Assembly (NCBI RefSeq): GCF_032062135.1
Contig: NC_092859.1
Span: 110,906,294 to 110,970,293, forward strand
From: Pyxicephalus adspersus
Taxonomy: Eukaryota; Chordata; Amphibia; Anura; Pyxicephalidae
Reading direction: 5' to 3'
Length of the DNA stretch: 64,000 bases
Below, piece after piece: positions 60,291 through 63,679 of the stretch. The position numbers and the translations under genes are program-made. Position 1 is the first letter of the stretch. Every line of letters begins with the position of its first letter. The notes under the pieces were generated by a model. The model searched no databases. It worked only from the letters and a program-made list of their open reading frames with translations, and was not told the origin of the DNA.

Positions 60291-63088
60291 GGAAAAATGT
60301 TAGTGCACCCCCCTCCAAGGGACTGGATTAAGGGAAGGTCCAGCGCCATCGAGGAATTTGTAGGATTAAAGGAAAGTGTAATTTTTTATTTTCAGTTTAC
60401 AGGTAGTCCCTGGGTTAAGGACATCTGACATACAGACGCCTCTTAGATACAAACGGGGCTTCCCTGCTCGCTTGTGTACAGAACGGAGGATTGAATAGGG
60501 GAAGGGGGCGGTTTGCATTCTTTTGATAAACACAGCTGAAGTTGTGGGTGATCTCAGGAGGGTGAGCTCTTTCTGCAACTCTTTAATGACCAAGACAGAC
60601 TCTGCAGTTGTTTCTTTTTGCATATCAAAGCACAGGTAGTTCTAGAAGTTAATGAATATCTAGGCTCCTTAAAGATTTTTTTTTCCTTGTTTGTGATTAA
60701 CTCACAGTGAGAATTTTATACAGTAACTGACACCACACTGTTGAGACAAACATCTGCCATAATTGTATTTATTAAAATAATGTACCTGTTGTGACAAATT
60801 CAACTTAAGAACAAACCTACAGTCCCAATCTCGTATGTAACCCAGGGACTACCTGTAGTTCCACTTTGGCTTGGCATGTACATTTTGCATTGCTTGAGAT
60901 AAGCCTCAATTTTTATGACAAATTTCAGACAGTTAATAAGCAGTATTTAAAATACATTTAGTTAGTTTTGATTGAAACCAAATCTGGTTCCTGTTTTATA
61001 TGGCATTTTCTTTATAATTCAGCAAATTTTGCTTTCATAAGGCTGAGTAAAGAACAACATCAACTTCTTTTTACTGATGTCACAACATCTGGTTGCTATG
61101 GATCATTGCAGTATGCACACCATCACTACGTGATCATACACACTACAGAATGTTTTGTTTTCTATGAGGAAAAGTGCTGGACATGGCAGTGTACAATCAC
61201 TATTAGAGGACCATTTGTAATTGCCAGAAAAATTGAATAATTAACTAACACATTTGTAAAAGTTGTGATCAGATTTAAAAAAGTTTTAGACAAAACAGTG
61301 GCCATTTGTTATCAGTGTGCTACTTCATCAATGTGCCAAACTATATTCATATACACTGCAAATTAGTCTAATTTGGTCATTTTGTTTACAAAGTATTGTT
61401 AGGTATACACAACAATTTTTTCCCCTGATAAAGGGAAGTGTTTAAACCCCTGAAAGGCATTAGCTGTCACATACAAACATTTGATAAACAGTGTAAAGTT
61501 TTTTTTTCCTCATTTATTTTTGGTCAGGTGCCCTGCATGCTATTTTATTCTCAGAAATCTTGTTGTGGATACCCCCAGCTATGGGGATTCTAACTTCTAA
61601 GAGAAGCCATATCATTGTCAGTGAGCTTTACAGACTGGATAGCTTTTGTACAAATATTTTATCACTGATGTTATAACTACTTCTTTGGTCAAAAAATGTA
61701 AATAAGAACATACACAGGCTACATTTTGTCATAGATTGCAAAGAATCAAGCTTGATTTGTGATAAGCAGTGTATTGCAGCCCAATGAATATCATAGGTTC
61801 TCCAGCTATAAATATTTTGCCCAACAACCACATACCAAAACAATCAATAGATACTAGCAGCTTCAGATACCCACAAATCCATGCTTTTATAGTAAGGAAT
61901 ATGCTTGGCCCACCCCTTCACACCTCCTGGGCCAGGCTATTCCCTACCTCCTGTGATAGGTAACTTCCCACCTACATAAAGGTGCAGATTTAAAGTGCCC
62001 CTAAATAGAACCCAGAGTTCCAGATCCCATGGTTCCCAAGCACTACAGTTTCTGGCACTCACGACTCCCAGGAGTTTAAAGGTGTCATTACACACTGTGG
62101 GAAACCTGATATCTGACACATCTGGGTGTATGCTGAATGTAAAAGATTCTGACAGAGACTGTAGCGCTTTCAGATAGCAGAATGTAGATTCCCTGCCTGC
62201 AGGATAGGTAAGCCTCAAAATGCTATGTGACAGAATTGCTCCAAAAAAAGTCCAGATCTAAAACAAAGGCAATTCCTGCCATGATATTTAACACACCAAT
62301 TACTTTGTTTGCAGGTTGGTACAATAATAAAGATAATTTATAGGGCAGCAGGGTGGGCTCAGTGGTTAGCTCTCTGGCCTTTGCAGCACTAGGTCCCAGG
62401 TTTGAATCCTGGCCAGGCCATTACCTGCATGGAGTTTGCAGGTTTTCCCCATGTTTGCATGGGTTTCTTCTGGGTACTCTGGTTTCCTCTCACATTCCAA
62501 AAACATGGTTAGGTTAATTGGCTTCCCCCCCAAATAAACTGTTTCAAAACATATGACATGAGATTGTGAGCTCCATTGAAGGACTGCTGGTGACATGACT
62601 ATGGACTTTGTACAGCCCTGCATAATATGTTGGCACTATATAAATACAGTGTAATCATATTAAAGGCCATATATTTATTTCATTCCTTTTACACAAAGAA
62701 AGGTTTCAAGCATCTGTCAGGTTATTATTGTTCCCCAAATTCAGGATTTGGATTGGTTACTGGCACAGAAAAAGTTTCCAGTTCCAATGGGGATAACAAT
62801 ACTAGTGACAACTGTGTATGAGGGTATTTCTCTTCTTTTGCAGAGATTCCATTACTTCCTGTTGTGTCTATAGAACCGGAAGTGAAGTCAATAATTTCCA
62901 AAAGGAAACAGAAAAGAAGTGTAAGGTGTAGCCTTGACCTGCCCATTCACTCGTGTGTCTTCCACATTGACTTTCATAACATCCCATGGTGTTACACGCA
63001 GGATACATAACATCACTTACCTAATCACAGAGATAAGTAGCCCCGAAGGATCTTTGCTTTTGCTGATTTGGCCCCTATAACCAGCCAT
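5988..63088 (-). CDS. EXOC4: EXOC4 (SEC8) exocyst subunit, 5' half of the gene, exons 1-9
   Basis: Nine coding exons on the minus strand join as 63088-63021, 59213-59024, 58011-57817, 44366-44182, 36465-36359, 34780-34537, 33370-33193, 9827-9682 and 6076-5988. All introns are GT-AG and all phases match, giving 467 codons plus one base. The conceptual protein is nearly identical to vertebrate EXOC4 along its length (for example [55 protein letters not shown]). EXOC4 is a core subunit of the octameric exocyst, which tethers secretory vesicles to the plasma membrane before SNARE fusion; that role is known for the family. The N-terminal part seen here includes the Sec8-specific domain and the helical bundle that packs with other subunits. 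The known protein is about 970 residues, so the C-terminal half lies beyond the left edge. No stop or frameshift occurs in the exons, so the gene looks functional. Confidence 0.97.
7022..7922 (+). mobile_element. Tc1-like transposon, 5' part with broken transposase (copy 1)
   Basis: The element begins with CAGTTCCATAAATATTTGGA, a typical Tc1 inverted-repeat start, directly after TA at 7020-7021. The transposase starts at about 7371 ([20 protein letters not shown]). It shows the N-terminal helix-turn-helix region, then a linker with [10 protein letters not shown], and a second DNA-binding helix region ([20 protein letters not shown]). A frameshift inside the first helix-turn-helix (around 7430) puts the following residues out of frame. 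The first catalytic Asp position (WTDET in copy 2) reads WTN here, and the frame is shifted again. The sequence stops matching near 7922, well before the other two catalytic residues and the right inverted repeat. It is an inactive 5' fragment. Confidence 0.85.
8955..9000 (+). repeat. Dispersed GAGGAAGCC...AAACGCGTC motif
   Basis: CCCTGAGGAAGCC is followed after a short gap by AAAACGCGTC. A reverse-oriented relative (CTTCTTCAGG with CATTTCGTC) is at 37310-37365. I recall this pattern as a common dispersed motif in fish and frog genomes but cannot assign it to an element. Confidence 0.45.
9682..9827 (-). CDS. EXOC4: EXOC4 exon 8
   Basis: The 146-bp exon encodes residues 390-437 plus two bases of 438. 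The acceptor is GTGCAG (9828-9833). The donor is GTATGT starting at 9681, read after TTCAA so that the lysine codon is split with exon 9. The product segment runs from [14 protein letters not shown] through [17 protein letters not shown] to FLFK. It is nearly invariant among vertebrates and contains a strongly basic KKKPQRPK patch. Confidence 0.97.
13640..13905 (+). mobile_element. Degenerate tRNA-headed SINE
   Basis: A B-box-like GGTTCAAATCTCGGCC sits near the left end. The right end carries the family tail (GTAAAGTTCTGTGTAATATG followed by CTGGTGCTATATAAAT). The body contains CATTAGGTTAAT and TGACATTAGA-type segments. It is more diverged than the copy at 62345. Confidence 0.6.
13935..13963. 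repeat. Poly-A run
   Basis: A single uninterrupted run of adenines about 29 long follows a short unique segment after the SINE. It may be an old retroposon tail, but no matching body is clear immediately to its left. Confidence 0.9.
17308..18113 (+). mobile_element. Tc1-like transposon remnant (copy 2)
   Basis: This is the same family as the element at 7022, starting inside the 5' untranslated part (GCATAAAAATGTGAGGAAC); the left inverted repeat is missing. The transposase opens at 17531 with [20 protein letters not shown] and preserves the paired-like helix-turn-helix ([20 protein letters not shown]) and the RPGHP linker. A stop follows at about 17735 (VVAE then TAA). The second half resumes in another frame ([16 protein letters not shown]). 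The first catalytic motif WTDET is intact at about 17975-17990. After CATGATCCAAAGCATAGCAC the sequence jumps to GGCAACTGAAAGCCGCTGCA, which belongs to the distal part of such elements, so the middle with the other two catalytic residues is deleted. A TA repeat abuts the right end. Confidence 0.85.
18114..18162. repeat. (TA)n microsatellite
   Basis: TA repeats with two TG interruptions directly abut the truncated right end of the Tc1 copy. Confidence 0.9.
18911..18970. repeat. (TA)n(CA)n compound microsatellite
   Basis: About 30 bases of TA repeat pass directly into about 30 bases of CA repeat. Confidence 0.95.
19250..19680 (+). repeat. Dispersed repeat, copy 1 (GATACCTACGTCA family)
   Basis: The core GATACCTACGTCAGGCAT, then CTGGGAGGCTCT and a CATGCGCAGAAGG segment, recurs in reverse orientation at 27245-27515. 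A poly-A run at 19305-19320 and GCATGCGCA-type palindromes are included. The right part (19585-19660) is CpG-containing. No coding capacity was seen, and ends are approximate. The family is probably a nonautonomous DNA transposon, but I did not find clear inverted ends. Confidence 0.55.
21126..21544. mobile_element. CpG-rich TTAA-flanked MITE
   Basis: TTAA occurs at both ends (21126-21129 and 21541-21544). The termini are inverted repeats of about 30 bp: CGTACACACTTCCAATT on the left against AATTGGAAGTGTGTACG on the right, continuing inward into an ATCGTT/AACGAT match. The interior is packed with CGAACGA and TCGTTCG words in both orientations, so the whole element is close to palindromic. There is no real ORF; open frames on both strands reflect the low stop density of this CpG-rich composition. 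TTAA duplication suggests a piggyBac- or Kolobok-type source. Confidence 0.8.
21870..22966 (+). mobile_element. L2-like LINE, 3' part with broken reverse transcriptase
   Basis: Reverse-transcriptase motifs appear in order: [11 protein letters not shown] (about 21888-21920), [10 protein letters not shown] (21950-21980), [10 protein letters not shown] at 22051-22080 where the family has GVPQGSVLGP, and ANDTQI near 22155, where the catalytic YADD box has become ANDD-like with Asp changed to Asn. Frames shift several times. Further right are the C-terminal LHWLPF-type motif (about 22535) and a 3' tail (ATGTACAGCACTGCGTAATA followed by TGTTGGCAC). The element is 5'-truncated, as is usual for LINEs. 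Assignment to the L2 clade is by motif recall. The TTAA element begins only 8 bases after its end. Confidence 0.8.
22974..23487 (+). mobile_element. TTAA-family element, right end missing
   Basis: It starts with TTAACCCCCCCCAGCGGTCT and shares with the 3381 element the TTCCATGC...GCATGGAAA hairpin, the TA tract (about 23199-23240), the TATTGAATCCAATACAAAA palindrome and the CCTGCGGGGACCAGCAGGAC segment. The expected right-terminal 110 bp or so is absent: a mariner begins at 23488, and the DNA right of the mariner (from 24779) does not resume the family. Confidence 0.75.
23488..24778 (+). mobile_element. Mariner transposon with decayed transposase
   Basis: Inverted ends share CTGAGAAGTTCCTGGCTTTG and are bounded by TA at 23488-23489 and 24777-24778, the expected target duplication. 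The transposase is readable in pieces on the plus strand. The N-terminal helix-turn-helix part is at 23693-23881 ([24 protein letters not shown]). Next come [13 protein letters not shown] and an in-frame stop near 23957, then 23999-24180 ([13 protein letters not shown]) and 24343-24708 to the C-terminal YVE. For the DD34D triad, the first Asp (family xDETW) reads NETW at about 24130-24150, whereas LQDNAPAH and PSDYYLF keep the second and third. Two frameshifts occur between 24170 and 24360. It is inactive but nearly full length. Confidence 0.92.
26862..27240 (+). mobile_element. Second Tc1-like family, 5' end fragment
   Basis: It begins after TA (26860-26861) with CACTGCCATGTGAAAAAAGT. It carries the recognisable 5' noncoding part of a Tc1-like family common in fish and frogs (TGCACATCTGGTTCTTAGGG, GTCCACATATATAAAAGC, TTTCTGGTCTGGAGCATTC). 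A short start of the transposase reading frame follows (TCTTAGAGAGATAATTGTTG), and similarity ends near 27240 where another dispersed repeat begins. The end sequence CTGTGAAAA...GTACAC is shared with the fragment at 43020. Confidence 0.75.
27245..27515 (-). repeat. Dispersed repeat, copy 2 (GATACCTACGTCA family)
   Basis: The reverse complement contains GATACCTACGTCACGCATCC, GGAAGGCTCT and CTGCGCATGCACAGAAGG, matching 19250-19680. The right end, GGTTTAGGTACACTTTAA, resembles the kind of terminal motif seen in amphibian MITEs. Boundaries are approximate. Confidence 0.55.
27789..29833 (-). mobile_element. Tigger/pogo-type transposon, nearly complete, broken transposase
   Basis: The element is bounded by TA (27787-27788 and 29834-29835). 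Inverted ends begin CAGTAGACCCC on the left and CAGTAGATCCCC on the complementary right. On the minus strand the transposase is readable from about 29505 ([12 protein letters not shown]-binding N-terminus) to 28014. Catalytic motifs: [11 protein letters not shown] at about 28935-28967 keeps the first Asp. [10 protein letters not shown] at about 28628-28655 has Asn where the family LLLDNAPGH has Asp. LIQPLDQGI near 28541-28560 is intact. The C-terminal part lies at 28014-28434. Several stops and frameshifts interrupt it. At about 2.0 kb it is close to full length for the family, but dead. Confidence 0.9.
30142..30596. mobile_element. TTAA-family element
   Basis: TTAA is at 30142-30145 and 30593-30596, with inverted ends CCTCCCTGGCGGT and ACCACCAGGGGAG. 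The first 104 bp form a hairpin of their own (GAGTGTGGCTCGGGGT against ACCCCGAGCCACACT) that also ends in GGGAGGTTAA. This could be a minimal MITE or simply the subterminal hairpin of the family. The GC-rich centre (CCAGCGGTGTCCTCCAGC-type words) resembles the GC-rich part of other copies. The frames open through it are compositional. Confidence 0.75.
30800..30852. repeat. (TC)n-rich microsatellite
   Basis: An imperfect CTCTTT/CTCTCT pyrimidine tract about 50 bases long. Confidence 0.9.
32259..32308. repeat. (TA)n microsatellite
   Basis: A TA run with one TTCA interruption lies shortly left of the foldback MITE. Confidence 0.9.
32371..32538. mobile_element. Foldback MITE with both arms
   Basis: Two arms of about 75 bp are inverted around a short loop at about 32450. 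CCAGGGCTGGAGAG ... GAAGCTGGGTGAT ... AACCTGGAATG on the left pairs with CATTCCAGGTT ... ATCACCCAGCTTC ... CTCTCCAGCCTTGG on the right. Pairing is imperfect but continuous. One arm of the same family is nested in the SINE at 1125-1228. Confidence 0.85.
33193..33370 (-). CDS. EXOC4: EXOC4 exon 7
   Basis: The 178-bp exon completes residue 330 and encodes through 389. The acceptor is CCTAG and the donor GTAAAA. Its product has the invariant [20 protein letters not shown] and [13 protein letters not shown] stretches of vertebrate EXOC4. The segment between them ([15 protein letters not shown]) is the variable part of the exon and appears to carry a small length difference from the mammalian protein. 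The first base finishes an arginine codon begun in exon 6. Confidence 0.97.
33371..34536 (-). other. EXOC4 intron 6
   Basis: This 1.2-kb intron has donor GTATGA and acceptor CCTAG. I see no recognisable repeat or gene in it beyond short homopolymers. Confidence 0.85.
34537..34780 (-). CDS. EXOC4: EXOC4 exon 6
   Basis: The 244-bp exon completes residue 249 and encodes to 329 plus two bases of 330. Acceptor TTTTTAG, donor GTATGA. It translates from [20 protein letters not shown] through [20 protein letters not shown] to [20 protein letters not shown]. The match to vertebrate EXOC4 is high. The helical [20 protein letters not shown] section belongs to the long N-terminal helical region. Confidence 0.97.
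34781..36358 (-). other. EXOC4 intron 5
   Basis: This 1.6-kb AT-rich intron has donor GTATGT and acceptor TTTTTAG. I recognise no repeat family or gene in it. Confidence 0.85.
36359..36465 (-). CDS. EXOC4: EXOC4 exon 5
   Basis: The 107-bp exon encodes residues 213-248 plus one base of 249. Acceptor TTTCAG, donor GTATGTAT. The product reads [20 protein letters not shown] then [15 protein letters not shown]. It is less conserved than neighbouring exons but keeps the DVTNL-TPR core. It follows the variable end of exon 4, and the exon junction completes a serine codon (AG plus T). Confidence 0.93.
37310..37365 (-). repeat. Dispersed GAGGAAGCC-type motif, reverse orientation
   Basis: The reverse complement reads CCCCTGAAGAAGCCTAAGC, then GACGAAATGTGTCTG, a mutated version of the motif at 8955-9000. 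Confidence 0.4.
38138..38955. mobile_element. TTAA-family element carrying tandem hairpins
   Basis: The left end is TTAACCTCCCGACCGT (TTAA 38138-38141). The right end is ACTAGGGAGGTG, where the expected GGTTAA has mutated. The GC-rich, CpG-rich left half (38240-38520) contains CCAGCG, CCGGCCGGC and TACCTGGTCC words in inverted pairs. The right half is a tandem array (38528-38905). The frames open through 38193-38563 are compositional. Confidence 0.7.
38528..38905. repeat. Tandem array of about 96-bp hairpin units
   Basis: The GTATTGGATTG start recurs at 38552, 38648 and 38744, and as GCACTGGATTG at 38843, giving periods of 96, 96 and 99. In each unit a TTGGATT-GAATACAAA arm pairs with a TATCCAATCCAATACAAA arm across ACTCCYGT. 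Single copies of the same palindrome occur in the other TTAA-family elements near 4310, 23290 and 41430. Confidence 0.9.
39340..39637. mobile_element. Probable TTAA-family element
   Basis: TTAAGCTCCCTGGCAGCC begins at 39340. The right end is GAGTGGCTAGGGGTTAT, one base from the expected GGTTAA. Subterminal ATTTTTAAATG and GGTACATTTAAAAA words match the right part of the 30142 copy, which suggests an inverted or rearranged member. The GC-rich centre contains GCCGGCCGGC and an inverted pair of CTGCTTCCCCTGGC and GCCAGGGGAAGCAG. Confidence 0.6.
40140..42480 (-). mobile_element. CR1-like LINE: ORF1 and endonuclease part, interrupted
   Basis: On the minus strand, 42355-41912 encodes an ORF1-like N-terminal part with a Cys-rich start ([10 protein letters not shown]) and a coiled heptad-like segment. 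Further down are VVVVGDF-type and LVHVGTND motifs (about 41722-41753), the latter resembling the SGNH esterase domain found in CR1/L2 ORF1 proteins. After an inserted MITE (41170-41685), the apurinic endonuclease of ORF2 follows: GYILF-type, [28 protein letters not shown] (about 40361-40400) and [16 protein letters not shown]. The SDHNMISF motif continues in a shifted frame to about 40140. The reverse transcriptase is missing. Stops and frameshifts make it inactive. The CR1-versus-L2 call is by motif recall. Confidence 0.8.
41170..41685 (-). mobile_element. TTAA-family element inserted in the LINE
   Basis: The right end, in reverse, shows CCCCCTAGCG, then the TTTTGCATGG hairpin, a TTGTATTGGATTCAATACAA palindrome at about 41418-41438, a GC-rich section and a subterminal segment with GCGGTAATCCCGAGTCACAC. 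The order is that of the 3381 element read backwards. The terminal TTAA is mutated at the right (GGTAAA) and probably lies at 41174-41177 on the left. The LINE continues on both sides, so this insertion is younger than the LINE. Confidence 0.75.
42490..42775 (-). repeat. Direct repeat in the 5' region of the CR1-like LINE
   Basis: A 62-bp segment at 42490-42551 recurs at 42714-42775 with only a few mismatches. Both contain CCACTTGATTCCAAGCCACT and GCAAGCTCA. Their spacing of 224 bp suggests two monomers of a tandem 5' untranslated region. Between them, CAGTCAAGCAGACACAAC and CAGTCAAACAGACACAAC form a second short duplication. Confidence 0.85.
43020..43600 (-). mobile_element. Second Tc1-like family, transposase 3' part and end
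   Basis: The left edge, CTGTCCTGTGAAAAATAGTA after TA (43018-43019), is an inverted-repeat end like that at 26862. On the minus strand, transposase fragments read [11 protein letters not shown] (family DNDPKHTS, second catalytic Asp kept) and, in another frame, SSDFNPIK, where the family has NPIE, so the catalytic Glu of the DD34E triad appears to be Lys. Several stops and frameshifts are present. The 5' part of the transposon is missing. Confidence 0.8.
44182..44366 (-). CDS. EXOC4: EXOC4 exon 4
   Basis: The 185-bp exon encodes residues 152-212 plus two bases of 213. Acceptor TTGTAG. The donor GTATTC starts at 44181, after ACCAG. It gives [40 protein letters not shown] and [11 protein letters not shown], nearly identical to other vertebrates. 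The last dozen residues ([11 protein letters not shown]) differ from the mammalian form in sequence but not in length. That supports the chosen donor, because the junction codon AG|T restores the expected serine. Confidence 0.95.
44385..44660 (-). mobile_element. Degenerate SINE, minus orientation
   Basis: The tail end (TTTATATGATGCTGACATAA) is on the left and the reversed B-box-like TTTGAACCTGGGTCC on the right. Between them are the body words CTAACTGTCCCTCAGGGGCT and TTACAATCTAAT of the family, also seen in mutated form at 1085-1110. Confidence 0.65.
45615..45940 (+). repeat. Dispersed repeat, probable hAT-type MITE (copy 1)
   Basis: It starts CAGTGTTTTCCCCAGCCCCT. The segment CTTTTCAGAGCCCACCAGGT, TGTTTTTGGGTG and GAAAAGTTAAGTCACAATA matches the reverse complement of 53180-53425. 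About 200 bp present here (45710-45880) is absent from the other copy. The CTTCTTCCCACCC segment resumes the match on the right. Confidence 0.55.
49010..49640. other. Unclassified GC-richer block
   Basis: The composition is noticeably GC-richer than the surrounding intron, and short words recur (TTCACCACTCC twice, GGGTACCCCTGG, CTCCTCACCTGATGG, GGCGGCCCC). No long ORF, inverted ends or known motif was recognised. It could be part of an LTR or other transposon, but I have no direct evidence. Confidence 0.35.
50308..50593. mobile_element. Long palindromic (foldback) element
   Basis: Around a centre at about 50457, the 55-bp inner arms (50401-50456 and 50459-50513) pair with only about one mismatch: ACATGCTCCAATAATCAA against TTTGATTATTGGAGCATGT. 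Pairing resumes outward after unequal spacers (CCAATCCAATATGTATC against GATACATATTGGATTG, and CCTTGGGACTTTACAGGCAT against ATGCCTGTCAAGTCCCAGGG). No ORF is present. Confidence 0.85.
51733..52175. repeat. Dispersed repeat with local duplications, probable hAT MITE
   Basis: GGGGTCTGGTATAAGTGT is duplicated in tandem at its start. It is followed by GGTTCCATGGAACA, and further right by several imperfect reiterations of GATCACCA/CCACCAGTGCAA-type words. It resembles the repeat at 58612-58870 in its GTTCC and CCCACTGACCCC style segments. Confidence 0.4.
53180..53425 (-). repeat. Dispersed repeat, probable hAT-type MITE (copy 2)
   Basis: The reverse complement begins CAGTGTCCTCCCAAGCCCCT and continues CACTTTTCAG, GGCTGTTTTTGGGTGG and GAAAAGTTGGGTCACAATA, parallel to 45615-45940 but without the internal 200-bp stretch. 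Confidence 0.55.
54226..54735. mobile_element. hAT-like MITE (GGGGTGTCCAAACTTT family)
   Basis: It starts CAGGGGTGTCCAAACTTTTT followed by GAGGGCCAGATT. The right end carries GGGCCGGACTTTGGACAAAC, an imperfect inverted copy, and GTGGGCCACAT nearby. This terminal pattern is typical of hAT-derived elements. I could not confirm an 8-bp target duplication. The GC-rich interior has direct copies of GGATTCCC(T/C)GTGCAC at about 54377 and 54496. Confidence 0.65.
57817..58011 (-). CDS. EXOC4: EXOC4 exon 3
   Basis: The 195-bp exon encodes exactly residues 87-151. Acceptor TTTTCAG, donor GTAAGG. It translates from [20 protein letters not shown] through [20 protein letters not shown] to [20 protein letters not shown] and ATDML, practically identical to vertebrate EXOC4. 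This is the core of the Sec8-specific N-terminal domain. Confidence 0.98.
58012..59023 (-). other. EXOC4 intron 2
   Basis: This 1.0-kb intron has donor GTGGGC and acceptor TTTTCAG. It includes a dispersed repeat of possible hAT type at about 58612-58870, starting CCAGTGTTTC with CTTCCCACTGACCCC and GTTCCCTGAAGACC inside. Otherwise I recognise nothing in it. Confidence 0.8.
59024..59213 (-). CDS. EXOC4: EXOC4 exon 2
   Basis: The 190-bp exon completes residue 23 and encodes through 86. Acceptor TTTTAG, donor GTGGGC. The product [60 protein letters not shown] and IKQ matches vertebrate EXOC4, with the KIKEHF segment being the most changed. It is a predicted coiled-coil helix near the N-terminus. 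In exocyst structures the equivalent helices of several subunits bundle together (known for the family). Confidence 0.98.
60226..60284. repeat. (TA)n microsatellite
   Basis: An uninterrupted TA run of nearly 60 bases. Confidence 0.95.
60400..60855. mobile_element. Pogo/Tigger-like MITE with TA target duplication
   Basis: TA flanks both ends (60398-60399 and 60856-60857). Termini are near-perfect inverted repeats, CAGGTAGTCCCTGGGTTA against TAACCCAGGGACTACCTG, with further pairing inward (GACATACAGAC against a degenerate CGTATG). The interior has no complete transposase. The CAG start and TA target fit the Tc1/mariner superfamily; the pogo/Tigger assignment is by resemblance. Confidence 0.8.
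62345..62650 (+). mobile_element. tRNA-headed SINE with LINE-like 3' tail (best copy)
   Basis: The head contains an A-box-like GGCTCAGTGGTTAGC and a B-box GGTTTGAATCC at the right spacing for a tRNA-derived RNA polymerase III promoter. The body has TGGAGTTTGCAGGTTTTCCC, TTGCATGGGTTTCTTCTGGG, TTCCAAAAACATG and GGTTAATTGGCTTCCC. The tail, TTTGTACAGCCCTGCATAAT then ATGTTGGCACTATATAAATA, resembles the 3' end of the L2-like LINE at 22925-22960. It is not a functional tRNA gene. Other copies are at 1040, 13640 and 44385. Confidence 0.85.
63021..63088 (-). CDS. EXOC4: EXOC4 exon 1 (coding part) with start codon
   Basis: ATG at 63088-63086 opens [20 protein letters not shown] followed by VI and two bases of Arg, then a consensus donor GTAAGT. 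From [15 protein letters not shown] onward it equals the vertebrate protein. The extreme N-terminus is about six residues shorter than the human form, the least conserved part of the family. The start is supported by an in-frame TAA upstream at 63157-63155 with no ATG in between. The 5' untranslated region and transcription start are not determined. Confidence 0.95.
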
Positions 63089-63119
63089 CTCAACTCTCTT
63101 CCTTCTCACACACCAAAAC

Positions 63120-63300
63120 ACTGACACACGACAACTGCGCAGGAGTGGACAATCTTACAGCCAATCACATTTTCCAGTATAACGCGTTCATCCAATCAGA
63201 AAAGGGCGGACGCCCGTGCTTGTTATCGGGAATTGTAGTTTAACAGTGCATTCTTTGGCAGAATCGCGAAGGTTCTAAAACTACTAGCACCATCATGCAA
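63120..63300 (-). promoter_or_regulatory. Probable EXOC4 promoter: CCAAT boxes, GC box, ZNF143-like motifs
   Basis: Within 220 bp upstream of the ATG are two inverted CCAAT boxes (CCAAT on the plus strand at 63161-63165 and 63192-63196), a GC box GGGCGG at 63204-63209, and ACTACAATTCCCG on the minus strand (63239-63227), the left half of the ZNF143/THAP11 consensus. A weaker match in the opposite orientation, ACTACTAGCACCATCATGC, is at 63280-63298. No TATA box is evident, which is common for housekeeping genes. CpGs are more frequent here than in the introns. Confidence 0.6.
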
Positions 63301-63679
63301 CACGAAGCCGGCTCTTTGAATAACTTTATCAAGTCGAGAAAAAGCAAGCACGGGAGCATGAAAGGGGTGTGGTCAGATATATGACTACGCATATGAATTA
63401 CTGATATTCTTAATGACCACCTCCTTTTTATTAAGCGAGGGGCTGTTTTTTAGGTCTTAAGGCACGACATGCAGTGGAATAAAAGTGCACACAATCCAGA
63501 GTGTATTATGTGGCCATATTAATAATAATAATACATCCCCAATCATAGCTATATATAGTGTTTTCAAAAGAAATGTGCTCGAATACCACGCTAAATGGCC
63601 AAGGTTACATGATACCTATATTCCTTTTTCTGCCCTATTTCTGGAATATATAAATATATAATAAAACAATTCACAGGGT
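63301..63679. other. Upstream intergenic stretch, nothing recognised
   Basis: I looked on the plus strand for a divergent first exon. In mammals CHCHD3 lies head to head with EXOC4 at a distance. I found no start codon leading into a recognisable protein. The stretch is AT-rich beyond 63450. Confidence 0.6.

Larger units (their letters stand above)
59214..63020 (-). other. EXOC4 intron 1
   Basis: This 3.8-kb intron has donor GTAAGT and acceptor TTTTAG. It holds a TA microsatellite (60226-60284), a pogo-like MITE (60400-60855) and a SINE (62345-62650). I recognise nothing in 59220-60220, 60860-62340 and 62655-63020. Being short and next to the promoter, it is a plausible site for regulatory elements, but none is evident. 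Confidence 0.85.

Noticed and set aside
62345..62420. tRNA gene, because A- and B-box-like sequences are present
   Set aside because: No cloverleaf with proper acceptor stem follows; the sequence is the head of a SINE with copies elsewhere in the window.
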